Assembly (NCBI RefSeq): GCF_030247195.1
Contig: NC_080671.1
Coordinates: 2,632,501 to 2,696,500 of the forward strand
Direction of reading: 5' to 3'
From: Topomyia yanbarensis
Taxonomy: Eukaryota > Arthropoda > Insecta > Diptera > Culicidae
Length of the DNA stretch: 64,000 nt
Of the stretch, positions 24,750 through 38,597 are shown piece by piece. The notes beneath the pieces were generated by a model. The model searched no databases, was not told the origin of the DNA, and worked only from the letters and a program-made list of their open reading frames with translations. Within the stretch, counting starts at the first letter, position 1. Every line of letters begins with the position of its first letter. The translations under genes were made by a program, and so were the position numbers.

Positions 24750-25482
24750 AAATCGTCTTTCTGTAGGAAAAAAAAAATTATTATCACTTTTCGGCTATAT
24801 GAGTGGTTCAAAATAAATTTAGAAAAAAATAGTTAGGAAAGCAATCAATTTTTTTCGAAAACATTGCTATTTGTAGCGACCGAACAAGCCAGATATTGGA
24901 TGCAAAGCATGGTCGAATGCATTAGAGATTTTCTGGAAGCCACTTTCCAATCACGCTCCACACACATATATTCTTCGATTGCATACCTCCAGCGAGAGCA
25001 ACGTTTTCCCCAAAAGTCGACGACGCCTTGCAGATTGTCTACCTACGCGTTACATGCCCAAAATCCTCCCGACGTAAGCCTGCGTGTATAATCCGTACAG
25101 CTCGTTGCTCATGCTACAGGGTCATTTTTCATTTTCTTTTCTTCATCATAGTATTTAGTAGTAAAGTAGTAGGTTGGTAGAACTTACGTTTAGTCATTTA
25201 GTCTCTGATCGACGCCAATTCCGAAGTCTTTCATGAAACCAAGAAGCATGTGATTATGGTTTCGTTTCTTCGTACACTGTATCGTATCGTATTTTCGAGT
25301 GCATCTCCTTCAATTTATCTTTTAATCTGATCAGCAGCCCGCAAGTAGTATTGTCACAAGGCAATGGTCCGTAGTTTGTCTTCTGGTAACCCGCTGTGGT
25401 AATGACTGATAAAATATTATTATTATTACATCTTCGATATATATCGTACAGATTACACTTAATGCTATTGCTAGTGTCAATG

Positions 25483-26389
25483 TTAAAAATTTCTAATTGC
25501 TAACTTATAATTAGATTTAGTGGTATGGAAGTCATAAGCTAAAACAGTTTCGTTGAATCTGCTACAACATCTGTCTAGTGGATTGTTCTGGCCATATACT
25601 GTGCGGTGCCTGGGAAACCACAGAAGCGGACGATTCCTTATATCACGAGGGGGTACAAATAAATGAATCCTTGAGAGAATGTCGGGACAGTCAATATTGT
25701 TCGACAACATATCGAAAATGAACATTCTTTGCAAGAACGTGCGGCGAGACTCCAGCGTTGGCAAATCTAGCAACCTGCATCTATTATTATACGGCGGAAG
25801 ACGGATAGGGTCGTTCCAAGGCAATTTTCTGAGAGCAAATCGTACAAAACTTCTCTGAACGCGCTCCAGTCGGCTGCTTTGAACGGCGTTGTATGGCGCC
25901 CATACTTGTACAGCATACTCCAAAGTGCTCCGGACCAGTGCGCAGTATAAAGATTTAAGTGCGTAGAAATCCACAAAATCGACAGCGTTCCGTTTTAGAA
26001 AACCCAATGTTGCAAAAGCCTTCGCCGTTGTTGCAGTGATGTGGTCGGCGAAACGAAGTTTTCTGTCGAATAACACTCCCAGGTCACGGATAGAATCCAC
26101 CCGCTCGATGACACAGGCTTGAAGAGTATATTCGCAACGCCTTATATTTGCCGAACGTCCGAAACTTATCATCTTAAATTTATCAATGTTGATCTGCATA
26201 CCGTTCAGCAAACACCATTCCTCTATATTGGCTATATCGTCTTGGAGCACAGCAGAGTCCAGTGCTGAAGCAATTGAACGAAAGATTTTCAGATCATCAG
26301 CATAGAGCAGTTTTTCAGAGTTGATGCGGGTGCAGAGGTCGTTGATGAATAAGAGAATGATCAGTGGGCCTAGGTGACTTCCTTGAGGC
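25483..26389 (-). pseudogene. LINE reverse transcriptase, C-terminal piece
   Basis: The frame begins at the hAT-like junction in the middle of the RT signature GVPQGSHLGP (here from GSHLGP). It continues through FINDL to the catalytic box LLYADDLKIF at about 26300-26330. The WCLLNGMQIN and FGRS segments and the DLGVLFDRKL block (RT motif E region) follow, then the thumb/connection region with LRSTLEYA-like text, ending RNF at 25483. All motifs expected after motif B are present and uninterrupted. It is separated from its N-terminal half by 11.6 kb, so it cannot now make a full enzyme. Confidence 0.9.
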
Positions 26390-26965
26390 CAGTGATGTCC
26401 CTATCCTCTGTGCAGTAAAGAGAAATTGAAATTACTCCCCACACTCTGGCAAGCAAAACGAGAGCGCTTCTCTTTCGCTTATATACACCACCGTATTTGA
26501 TATGTGTAAGCGCACGTTGATGGCAGAGGTAAATTTTCATACACCCAACACTGCAACGATCTAGAGTGTGGAGAAGAGCTCTTGAAATTCTCTGTGGCGC
26601 GCTCAGATAAATTCGCCACCGCGCGCGCCCCAGAGTCGCTGTGGTGTATTCACTGGCGTGGTTTCACTGGCGTGTAATCACTGGCGTGTGATCTTTGGTT
26701 TGTTTTCGTCTTACAAGCGGCATTGCGAGTGAGATTGATTTAATTTGCACAGGTTGTTGCGTTGTGTTGTGTGGATGGCGGTGGCTTATTTCAAGCTTAT
26801 ATGATTTTCTACTGAAGATTTCATAGTTGCTTGGTAAAGCTTGCGAGTTTATAGAGTACACTACCGTGGGAAACCTGAAGTATTCGAGCCTAGGGGCAAA
26901 CAAGGAAAACGTTTTACGTATCAATGTATCGGCTGGTATAAACAAAGTTTTATAATGATCTGTAG
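26390..26965 (+). repeat. Left inverted arm of the hAT-like element
   Basis: Pairs with 37395-37968. The outermost 8 bases match, the next 180 or so have diverged, and matching resumes at AATTCTCTGTGGCGCGCTCA. Three copies of TCACTGGCGTG at 26650-26690 recur in the other arm. They could be transposase binding sites, as subterminal repeats are in other hAT elements. Confidence 0.75.
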
Positions 26966-28028
26966 TATCAGATTAATCGTATAACAGACGTAAGACTGGA
27001 TTTGTACATCCACATTAGGAACGGCCTATTTTTTGTTCGACTGAATAACTCAATGGGTAAGTTAACTTATTTTGATTGCGAAATTGGCGACGCCAAAAAG
27101 TAAAGTGATCCATTACAAGTAATGTCCTGGTATTACACACGTTTTCGATTATTATCATACGCAGGCATTGCAATTCTCTCTCACTCACGCGAGAAGAGGC
27201 TTATCCGATGTCCAACTTTTCCGAGATAAAGTCCACATAAAACAAGATAACGTTCACGAGAATTCACATTGTTACTTGTTTTTTTTTTCTGTAGCGCGTT
27301 ATTAAAAATAATGACCTGCCAATTTAGAAGCGCTTCTATTTGACCGGTACAGTGCTTTCAAGGGGTTACAGCACTGTAGATTTTTTAAAACATTTAATTT
27401 TTATTTATTGGTTGAATTTTGTTTACTGGTGCTTTAGGATGCTGAAAATGATATTCCAAAAAAATGAATCGCGAAAACAATAAATAAATATTCAATTTTT
27501 TTCGCAACGCCTCTTATGTATACCTCGAGTATACTGAAAACGTTAACCGTGTTTTTCTCGAAATAATTTTTTTTTGATCTGGCCGGAAAAGTAACTCGAA
27601 CAAATGATTTTTGATCAGCTTAAAATTTTTACAGCATGTTCAAGATTACTTTCTCCAGCGATGTACGTGGGATTTAATTTTTTCATTGCATAATTTTTTA
27701 ATAAGCAAATTTTGTGTCGATTTTTAACACATTTTCAGCGTTTTTCGACTAAAAAACGTGCCATTTCGCGAAAAATCAAGACATAGAAAAAATCTTACGT
27801 ATGCTGCTTGCTGTCGTTCTAAGAAGTTTAAAAAGCTTTAGTTTTTGGCTCTGGATCAAAAATTACGGGACATAGAGTTCCGGCCGTGGACCCCTTCCAA
27901 AAAAAACTCCCCGACGGGAATATGCTGCATAGCCGCCATCTTGTGACGAAATTACTCGAATAAATCATTTTTTTTTTTGCAATAAAGTAATGTTATATAT
28001 CTCATTAGCCCTCTGGAAGTCGCGCTTA
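26966..28028. other. Interior of hAT-like element, no gene
   Basis: AT-rich sequence with no recognisable frame. The last 20 bases before 28028 (CTCTGGAAGTCGCGCTTA) match 54889-54907. They belong to an older repeat into which the second 756-bp MITE inserted. Confidence 0.5.
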
Positions 28029-28784
28029 GGGGCCGTACACAAATGACGTAGCTTTTTTTCGGCGTTTTTCGACCCCTCCCTCCCCCCTCGTAGCATTTTG
28101 TCACAAAACTCTAACCTCCCCCTTGTAAATAACGTAGCATTTCTGACAACCCCCCCCCCCCTTTCCAACGCGACCGGGGAATGAAGAAAAAATATGTTTT
28201 ACAATTTTTTTAAATACGTGTGTTTACAAAATTTTTGACGGATTTTATCAACATTTTGATTATAACAGCAAATTGCGAACAAAATAAACCCATTTCATGA
28301 CAAATATCGCGTTAATAATTTTGTTTTGAGTTTTATATGTCATGGAACATGAACAAAAGATCTCTCAGTTCACGATGCTGCAGCTGCCCATGATTCTAAG
28401 AAGCATACATTCGATAAAATTACTAAATTTTGTTTGGTTGAATCCGAAGAGAAAACTTAATTCAGCTAACAAACTAAGTCTACTAGTTAGCAAGATTAGC
28501 TAACTAATGTAGCAGGTTAAATCCGTATACACGTAAACTTACCACATTAAAAATTTCATGAAAAGTAACTTGTGTGAATTTAAATTTATTTCTCTTGGGT
28601 CCTCCATTCCCATCATCCATCAAATTGTTTTTTTTCTAATCAATGGGTTTTAATTCTCGTAAAAAAAAATCTTAATGCTACGTCGCGCAACTTCTGACCC
28701 TACCCTCCCCCTCGTCACACTTCGTCACAAATTTAGTATACCACCCCTACCCCCCAAAATGCTACGTCATTTATGCATGGCCCC
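28029..28784 (+). mobile_element. 756-bp MITE, copy 2 (in hAT-like element)
   Basis: Same length, ends and orientation as 23994-24749. TTA flanks it on both sides (28026-28028, 28785-28787). The repeat copy at 54889-54950 carries the uninterrupted site GCGCTTATGGCCC, confirming a 3-bp duplication. Apparent identity with copy 1 means a very recent move or gene conversion. Confidence 0.85.
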
Positions 28785-28787
28785 TTA

Positions 28788-30439
<1,652 letters not shown>

Positions 30440-33144
30440 GACAACATACCATTCAAGCACCATTTTAATTCTGTCGATTGATGATTTTTTTTTTTACACG
30501 ATGGCTTCTGAAGAAAGCTTCGTTGACACTAAAGTAGCCTGACGCTTTATCCTATTGAGCTATCACCATTGGCGTGCACAAGGGAGGGCTAGGGGGGGCT
30601 ATAGCCCCCCCCCCTAATGTTCTGGAAATTTTTAAAACTTTTATAAGTATGATTATATTGTTGAATACATACGAGAAACACGTGAATCTTACTACATAAC
30701 TCATTTTGTTTAAGCAAGCCTTGTAATCTTAGAACGCCTCGTTAAAATCAACAGTTGGCGCAAGCTCGTTGAAATCAGGAATCTCTATCGATAACAATAT
30801 AAGTTTGCTGAGAAGAAGCGTTAACTGCAGCAAAAATTCGGTCACCGACTTAAAAATATAAGAGTGCTCGTGATCAATTTCATTTTTTGCATTAACTAAA
30901 AATTTAAACTTTTTATTGTAAAGGCATATATGGCGATTCCAGGAGGCAGTGTTGTCATAAACATAATCAAAAAATTAAAAATCAATGATCACCGTCGAAA
31001 AAATCATCGATGATAATCGTTTTCATTATTACCACCTGACATCACAAACCTTATAACTTGATATACAGAGATACATGTTGATCTAGTATTCTCGTTTTCA
31101 ATTTTATATGCCCGTTGTCACCCATTACTGTTCACACAACGGTAACCAAAATAAAATCATCACGTGATTGCTACACATTTGAGTAGAAGAAATTTTATTA
31201 AAAAATCGTGAATAATTTTTCTTAGCGTTGGATGATGTCTCTGGCTAAACGCTCTCATCATATTTTGTAGGCTCTATTAGTAGAACACACACCTAATGGC
31301 ATTTTCGTTTTTGACAATACACTACACTGGTGTAGTCGGTGTTACACTCACTCAAACTCTCTAACAGCAGAGAAACCGCGCGAAGTTTCCGGGTTTCTAG
31401 TGTTTTGGCGGCTTCGATGATCACGATGTAAGCTCTGTTGGGCTGTTGGTCAACTAAAATCCTAACACTCAAACATGTTTAATAGTATAGGGACATGTAT
31501 AATTTGTACTATAACGTTAAATTAATTTTTGGTTCGCTGCATACGAGAACATTTTCCACCTAAACAAATGTGTTGGGCCCTAATTAACTTCCCGCATCTC
31601 CCGTTATATTTAGCTCTAGTTGTTCAATCGCAGCTACTGCAAAATGGCAGACGAAACTGATATAGCAGTTTATGCGCATAATAAAATAATCAAAATCACA
31701 CATCATTGATAATTGGTGAGATTGATTTTCTCTTTAGATGATTTTATGAGTACGTGTGAAAGAAAAACTTATCATGATGATGAGATCGAAGAAGGCGTAA
31801 GGATTTCACATTTTCATTGTATTGCTAAACTCATCCGTGTTTTGCTGATAATAAATATCGAGTAAGAGATTCAGTAGTAATTTTATGCGTTACCGATTTT
31901 TGATTTTCTAATAATTTCCCAACACTGGCAGGAGGTATTAGATGGAAAGCGATAACAAGAGAAACATTCAACTTTCTTCTAAAACTTAACAGCAATATAA
32001 TAATAGATGAACTTTTGGAATTATATAGATGTTATTTGTTTGGATAACAACGTATTCTACTTCTATTTTTTCCTTTAAACGACATTAAATTAGCTAGAGA
32101 TTACTATGTAGCAAAAGTTATAAAAATTCTAGTTATGAAAGGATTTGGAATATATAGATAGCAAATCTGTCGGTTCTCATGGTAAAGAGGGACAACTCTG
32201 CTGTTGCCGTGAGACATGTTGGTAGATTTGACCAATTCGTAGTAACTCTGCCTAAGCTCAATTCCTACCAACAGAAGATAAAAGTTTTGTCCAAAAGATT
32301 TTAAGCCTGTTCCTAATGACCCTATCTTTTCTAGTTTTCCGATCTTTATATTTTAAATCCTTGCTCTCACTTGAGTACTATGGCTCTAAATTTTCATAAC
32401 TTGCCCTTCTAAGTAATGTTCAGCTAATTTAATGTCGTTAAAACGGAATAAATAAACTGTGCAAGAACTCTTCATTACACGAATGAGAAATATGAAAATA
32501 GGTTTTTGGGATGCACGTTCCAAAACTGTTTTAATGATTTTATAGTTTTTATGTTAATTTGTTATATTTTTTTGAGTGTGACCTACTGAAAAAAACAATA
32601 CATCATGATGGTATCTGCTACCATAATTAATGGGTTATTTGCCCTAGAATGAAACCCTTATATTGAAGTTGGAAGTTTCATTTATAGAAAAAAATGCTTA
32701 TGAAACATATGAAAAGATCCCTTGGCAAACTGAAAAAAATATATTAATAAACATAGTTTAATACTGAATACCAAAAAATACACGTTTAAATTTCTTATTT
32801 CATGGAAAGCCTGAGATATAACTCCGGCTTTAGGATAAAAAGTTTTGAGGAATGACCAATAAGAGATCACCTGATCGCAACGTAGCGGCACGTTCGTAGG
32901 GCGACCAGTTCAGCAGTCACATAACTATCGGATGACACACGAGGAAACTGGTTCGATGTGGAGTGCCAACGAGCAACAGATAAAAAAAATCAGACTAGGA
33001 GCTTATTGCTCAAACTGGTTTTATGTTAGAACAGTGTAGTGAACTGAACGCCGCTGAAAAAGACAATCATGACAGGGATGCATAAGGCTTTAGAATTATG
33101 GACTAGTATGCTAGAGGCAGTCTAAAAAATATTCAGGAGTTTTA

Positions 33145-33400
33145 AAACGGCACGAAGTGATCATCCATGCAATCGTGATGATGGATGGAAAAAAACTGCA
33201 TTCGGAATGGTTTGGAGTCTACCGACTCGGCTGTGATAATTATCGAGATATAAAGTGCCTCAATACCGCTTATAAGCTACTCTCCCGTGTCCTGTTTAGC
33301 AAACAGCGCCCATTGACAGAATATTTTATCAGTGATTACCACAGCGGGTTACCAGAAGACAAACTACGGACCATTGCCTTATAACAATACTACTGATCAG
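33145..33400 (+). pseudogene. LINE reverse transcriptase fossil in Unit B
   Basis: A short open frame with the early RT block DNYRDIKCLNTAYKLLSRVLF, then LTEYFISDYHSGLP. This is the NYRGI-LLN-AYK region and the Y-CGF-like segment of RTE-type LINEs. The downstream piece at 33600-33880 may be the decayed C-terminus (an RW...EE...DWK pattern). In Unit A the same fossil is the target that the large LINE split: 40940-41101 and 25330-25412, minus. Confidence 0.6.
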
Positions 33401-34990
33401 ATTAAAAGAAAAATTGAAGGAGATGCACTCGAAAATACGATACGATACAGTGTACGAAGAAACGAAACCATAATCACATGCTTCTTGGTTTCATGAAAGA
33501 CTTCGGAATTGGCGTCGATCAGAGACTAAATGACTAAACGTAAGTTCTACCAACCTACTACTTTACTACTAAATACTATGATGAAGAAAAGAAAATGAAA
33601 AATGACCCTGTAGCATGAGCAACGAGCTGTACGGATTATACACGCAGGCTTACGTCGGAAGGATTTTGGGCATGTAACGCGTAGGTAGACAATCTGCAAG
33701 GCGTCGTCGACTTTTGGGGAAAACGTTGCTCTCGCTGGAGGTATGCAATCGAAGAATATATGTGTGTGGAGCGTGATTGGAAAGTGGTTTCCAGAAAAAC
33801 TCTAATGCATTCGACCATGCTTTGCATCAAATATCCGGATTGTTCGGTCGCCACAAATAGCAATGTTTTCGAAAGAAATTGATTCCTTTCCTAACTATTT
33901 TTTCTAAATCTATTTTGGACCACTCATATAGCCCGATAAGTGATAGTTAATTTTTTCCTACAGAAAGAGGATTTTCTATTTTTTTCTTGATTCTTGGAAT
34001 TGCTCAGAAGTTATTGTTTGTCTTCATTTTTCTTATAAACCCATTAGAGATTCACCCAATACTACAGATAGAGTTTTTTTATAAATTGAAAAAGTAATTT
34101 TTGGTGAAAATCTAGGTGAGAATTGAGGTGATGTCAGAATTCATTCAATATATTGTCCTGAAAAAATAGATATCAGGCCCTATTCTCACAATCACGTCAC
34201 CTAGTGAATTGAAGAAAATTTCCTTCTAGTCACTGAGTGACGTGACTATGAGATAAGGGCCCATCACAAAACAAAACTAAAAAATTTAAAAGCGAGATAA
34301 AAATTATTTTTAAGCATAAATCATACAGTGGAGATAATATATCACAATTAATAGATTAACAAAGGTCATTCGGTTTTTTTAAATGCACTATAATTTACGT
34401 CGTCAGTGAACCATAATCCACTACCGAATCCTGGCGAGATAGAAAGAGAAATATTATATTTCGTAAATATTTTGATCTGATTACGTAAATTCAAAAGATA
34501 TACGAATTTTTGTTGTTTTTTATATCTCAAAATGAATTTTTTAGGGATTTTCCACTAGTTGAAAATTACTTTTTATTGATTTTGTTTATTTTTGGTTTTT
34601 TGTTCAGTTACTTTTCACATTGTTGAGTTTCAAATCTTCAAGAAAAATTAAAATTGAAATAGCTCGTATGTTGAGAATCACTCTGATTTTCTAACAAAAT
34701 TTTCCCAAAATAATTCTTAAAATTTACAAAAAAAAGTTCAATTTGGAAACATTTGAGGCTAACGAATGTAGAATAACGATCCTTCTTCTTATCCGGTGCA
34801 GTGCTCTTTGTGGTCTGTTCCGGAAGCTTTTGACTGCAACACTGTAAGTGTCTTTCTCTTGAGACCTTAACCTTGCGCAAAAAAATTAATGTTTTCTTAA
34901 ATTGTCAAGCGATGGAAAAGAAGCAAGAATTAATTTTGCACAAAAGAAATAAAAACCCAAATATGATGATCACAATATCCAAACATCTAT

Positions 34991-35106
34991 GTTTTTTTTA
35001 TTTCGATTATAGAAGTTTTAACTCTATGTGCGGGGTCGGGACTCGAACCCAGGTGCACTGCGTACAAGGCAATCGATTTACCAACTACGCTACGCCCACT
35101 CCCACC
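34991..35106 (-). mobile_element. tRNA-derived SINE in Unit B
   Basis: On the minus strand: a tRNA-like head with box A TAGCGTAGTTGG and box B GGTTCGAGTCC, then CCCGCACATAGAG. The tail is CTATAATCGAAATAAAAAAA. ACATA-type flanks are similar on both sides. It is the same insertion as 21027-21120 in Unit A, but keeps a fuller tail. Confidence 0.75.
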
Positions 35107-35160
35107 TCTATATGTTCATTACAAACAGATTTCAAGTAATGTTTGTCTGCTGTTCAGAAG

Positions 35161-35940
35161 ATGCCATCGTCGAAGCGGTACCAGAAACTGCGTCAGGCTT
35201 TCAAAGCTAATCCAGGAATTTCGGGCAGGGATGTGGGAAGTATTCTTCAAGTTTAGCGCTATCAAGTAATCAAACTGGACCGTAAAGCAAAACTTTATGG
35301 CCAAAATCGCGGATCTGAATGATGTATGATCATGATCTGAACAAATTCAATAAATGCAACAAAAGGCTGATGAAACGTATGTCAAATTTGACTTTAAACA
35401 GCTTCCGGGACATAAGTTTAATGTTGCCAAAGATCACTGAGATGTTCCCAAGAAGTATAAAATTGTTGTTACGGACAAGTTTGCCGGAAAAAGTATATCA
35501 TCTGGCAGTAAATTTGCAGTTATAGCCACAAGACTCCAATTTTCATCACAACCTACAACGAGTTATACATCAATGATGGTCTGAAAAGCGTCTAGCGGCT
35601 AATTAGGTATCACCGGGGCTCTCCCCAGTTTTTGCCAGATTTGGCGAGTAACCACTACAGTAAGAATGTGCAGTAGATGTACCGGGATAATGACGTCAAC
35701 GTACATGAGAATGGGTTGAAACCCCTAACCTCCCGGAATTCCACACAATCGAAGTATATAGGAATTACACCCAAACCAAGTCTATGTACTCTAAATATAT
35801 AGAATGGAAACATGGCTAAGGATGTTATTTCAATGACTAGATACTGGAAAAAAGCAGCCGGCGATAATGATCAGCAGCTTGTGCAGAAACTAAAGGCAGG
35901 TATCGTGCCCAAAGTTCAAATTTTCATTCGAGAGGAATAA
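35161..35940 (+). pseudogene. Tc1/mariner transposase relic in Unit B
   Basis: Reads from ATG at 35161 to TAA at 35940 with many stops and shifts. The N-terminal piece RYQKLRQAFKANPG looks like the helix-turn-helix region. A middle piece FLPDLASNHYS resembles the segment after the second catalytic Asp. A PNLPEF-like stretch sits ahead of the third acidic residue. The C-terminus WKKAAGD...LVQKLKAGIVPKV is well kept. It is the orthologous relic of 20182-20973. Confidence 0.7.
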
Positions 35941-36449
35941 AAACCGCAAAAACTCACATTGTGTCTTCAAACCACAATAAATACGCATCATTTTTTTCTG
36001 ATAACGTATTATGCTAAATCATACTTCCAAAAATCGCTACCCTTTTAGATTTTAAATTGGCCTTGCTTATTGCAGGATACATAAGTCAAATGATAAAAAA
36101 ATGCTTTAAATTTTTTTTTTTTCATACTGCTCATACCAAAACACAACTTTAATTATTTGTAGAAAAACTTCTTGCATCAATAGTTCACGATTGATGCAAG
36201 AAATTTGGTGACGATTATTTTACGCTAAAGATCACGAGAATTTTTTCAAGGAAGTTGAAAATGTTTGATGTTAATTTCTTCTCGATTTAGGAAATAAATG
36301 AAACAACGTGAAGTTCAATTACAAAATAAAAGAACTGTTTTACAATCGAATCTCTACCAGAGATCCAACTGAAACATAACTGAAATTTTTTAAGCTGTTA
36401 GCCCCCCCCCCCCCTAATGGAAAAGGCTGCGCACGCCTATGGCTATCAC

Positions 36450-37394
36450 CGTAATATTATAGAACGTAGTTTTTTATATCATGTTAATCTACAGGTTTTT
36501 GGAATCTTTGAAAATCCCTCGGAAATCCCCTGTTCGAAGATCGTGCAAGATGTTTTCATAAGGCGAACTTTTTTCTATATTTTCGTTGATATAAAAGTTC
36601 GCAAGCGATCTTTTCTTCTTCCAATATTTGCTTGAACGGAATAATGTTCCCAAACATCGGCACTCTTGAAGTTCACTGACGATTTTTTCCGTAGCGATAT
36701 TTTATATCATTGAACTTTTTATTAGAAAATCGGCGATGAAAAGATTCTGTTGTGAACATTGATATTTTGATATTTTCCCAACACTACCTTTTTGATAAAA
36801 CACCTCATTCAAGAAAGTTATAATGAGGAATAATTTATCACACAAAAATCGCTTGTTTAAACTTGAGGAAACACCTTACTTATTACTTGAAAATACGAAA
36901 ATTTCATAGAGATTCCGACAGATACTACCAGATACCTAATACTTTGTTTTGCTGCTGATATTACGTGCAATGAATCCGTGCATTATAATTACGGTCTAAA
37001 ATACTAACTGACGCAAAAATCTAGAATACGTATAATAAACATTGTTGCTGCTGACCCATTTATAACATCCTTTTATGGAACACAAGATTCATTGTTCATT
37101 TAAAATAAGCGTGAACACTAGTGGCCTTTTTTCTTGACCCCGAAACTGAGCCAATTTATTTCGCTCATTGACGCGCAGAATCCCGGTCCTAGCTCCCATG
37201 CTCTTGAAACATTCGCTTTCGCCTGCTGTTTAAACGATTTCCACGCAAAATAATAGACAAATAAACAAATGAATAACGGGTGTACGCTCAATTGTGATGT
37301 TCTATGTAAATTAATTATCGTCACAAGCGTATACCGTTTAAAACTTGTAGGATTAAGTTATAATAAAACTATTAATACTTATAACACGAGTTTG
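36450..37394. other. Interior of hAT-like element, no gene
   Basis: AT-rich sequence between Unit B and the right inverted arm. No recognisable frame or repeat. Confidence 0.45.
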
Positions 37395-37968
37395 CATATC
37401 AGGTACTTCTGGTCATTATAAAACTCTCTATACGATGATACGTAAAAAGTTTTCCCAATTTGCTCCGAGGACCGAGTACTTTTAGTTTTGCAGGTAGTGT
37501 AACAATACTTTATAAACTCGTTCGCTTTACCAAGCAACTTGTATGAAATCTTCAGTAGAAAATAATATAAGCTTGAAATAAGCCACCGCCATCCACACAA
37601 CACAACGCAATAACCTGTGCAAATCAAATCAATCTCACTCGCAATGCCGCTTGTAAGACGAAAACAAACCAAAGATCACACGCCAGTGAATACACGCCAG
37701 TGAAACCACGCCAGTGAATACACCACAGCGACACTGGGGCGCGCGCGGTGGTGACTTTATCTGAGCGCGCCACAGAGAATTTAAATAGCAAGAGAGCACG
37801 GCTATCTCGCACCCAACTACCTCAACACCAGCGCACACTTGAAATCGGTCTATACAGCTCCGAAAGAAAGAGCGTTCTGCTTTTTTCTGTGGTGTGTGAT
37901 CATTGTATCCTCTGTGAAGGCATCACACTTGCGCGCCAGTGCATCACTAGGGTGAAATGCCATCACTG
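37395..37968 (-). repeat. Right inverted arm of the hAT-like element
   Basis: Reverse complement matches 26390-26965 at roughly four bases in five in the parts that align. Includes three CGCCAGTGAA units at 37680-37722, the counterparts of TCACTGGCGTG in the left arm. Confidence 0.75.
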
Positions 37969-37976
37969 CTTGAGGC

Positions 37977-38397
37977 ACACCGGTTGGCGTTTCGAATGCG
38001 TTTGAGCATGTAGTGCCAATTCTAACGAAGGCAGATCGTTGTGAGAGGTAAGAATGCAGCCATCTGGTAACCCACTCAGGAAAGCCTAGTCGCTCCAGCT
38101 TCAAAACAGCAATGTTGTGGGGCACCTTGTCGAATGCTTTTGCGAAATCAAAATATATAGCGTCCACTTGTTGACGTTTCTCTACAGCTGGAACTAGAAA
38201 GCTCGTGTACGTCATCAAGTTCGAAGTAGCGGAGCGTTTTTTCATAAATCCGTGTTGTCGTTCGTTGATTATGTTGGAAGAAGCAGCGTACATCGCATTG
38301 TACACAAACTTTTCCAGAACTTTAGCTAGGCAGTTCAGCAGCGAGATTCCTCTGTAATTTTCAACATTGTGCCTATCTCCAGCCTTATGAATAGGAA
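37977..38397 (-). pseudogene. LINE reverse transcriptase, N-terminal piece
   Basis: Continues in frame from the endonuclease piece across the SINE. Early RT motifs: an ENYRGISLLN block near 38360, RQHGFMKKRSATSNL near 38250, and the first catalytic motif IYFDFAKAFDKVPH near 38130-38170. It ends TPTGVPQ at the hAT-like junction. The remaining motifs are at 25483-26389. The open frame runs on artificially into the hAT arm to about 37850. Confidence 0.9.
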
Positions 38398-38409
38398 CTA
38401 TAGCAGCTT

Positions 38410-38585
38410 TTTTTTTTTATTTTTTTTATTTTGATTATAGAGGTTTTAACCTTAAGGTCATTCGCCTCTTCGGGTTAGAAAAATCTCTTATGAAAAATTT
38501 CTAACCCTATGTGCGGGGTCGGGAATCGAACCCAGGTGCGCTGCGTACAAGGCAATCGATTTACCAACTACGCCACACCCACCCT
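38410..38585 (-). mobile_element. tRNA-derived SINE inside the LINE ORF
   Basis: Complete copy. The head has box A (TGGCGTAGTTGG) and box B (GGTTCGATTCC), then a body with CTAACCCGAAGAGGCGAATG, and a tail CTATAATCAAAATAAAA with an A-rich end. A 12-bp duplication, CTATAGCAGCTT, flanks it at 38398-38409 and 38586-38597. It adds about 30 false residues (GVVGKSIALYAAHLG and so on) to the C-terminal end of the endonuclease open frame. Confidence 0.9.
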
Positions 38586-38597
38586 CTATAGCAGCTT

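Larger units (their letters stand above)
30567..36441 (+). mobile_element. Unit B: second copy of the Unit A family, inverted
   Basis: Starts CATTGGCGTGCACAAGG and ends, on the other strand, CATAGGCGTGCGCAGCC. Exact 8-bp duplication GCTATCAC at 30559-30566 and 36442-36449. It aligns with Unit A in reverse over nearly its whole 5,875 bp. It also carries the RT fossil (33145-33400), the SINE (34991-35106) and the mariner relic (35161-35940). It has none of the three insertions found in Unit A. G-runs and C-runs flank both termini. No transposase is recognisable. Part of the left end, around 31290-31900, may not align well with Unit A and was not checked base by base. Confidence 0.85.

Noticed and set aside
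24864..25091. A 75-codon frame, repeated at 33636-33863, that looked like a conserved gene
   Set aside because: The two are orthologous parts of Units A and B. The match reflects the repeat, and the opposite strand fits a decayed LINE C-terminus better.
37850..37976. C-terminal end of the RT fragment frame
   Set aside because: The codons after GVPQ read into the hAT-like element's arm and are not RT sequence.
38488..38590. C-terminal extension of the LINE endonuclease frame
   Set aside because: Those residues come from the SINE inserted at 38410-38585. The true frame continues at 38397.
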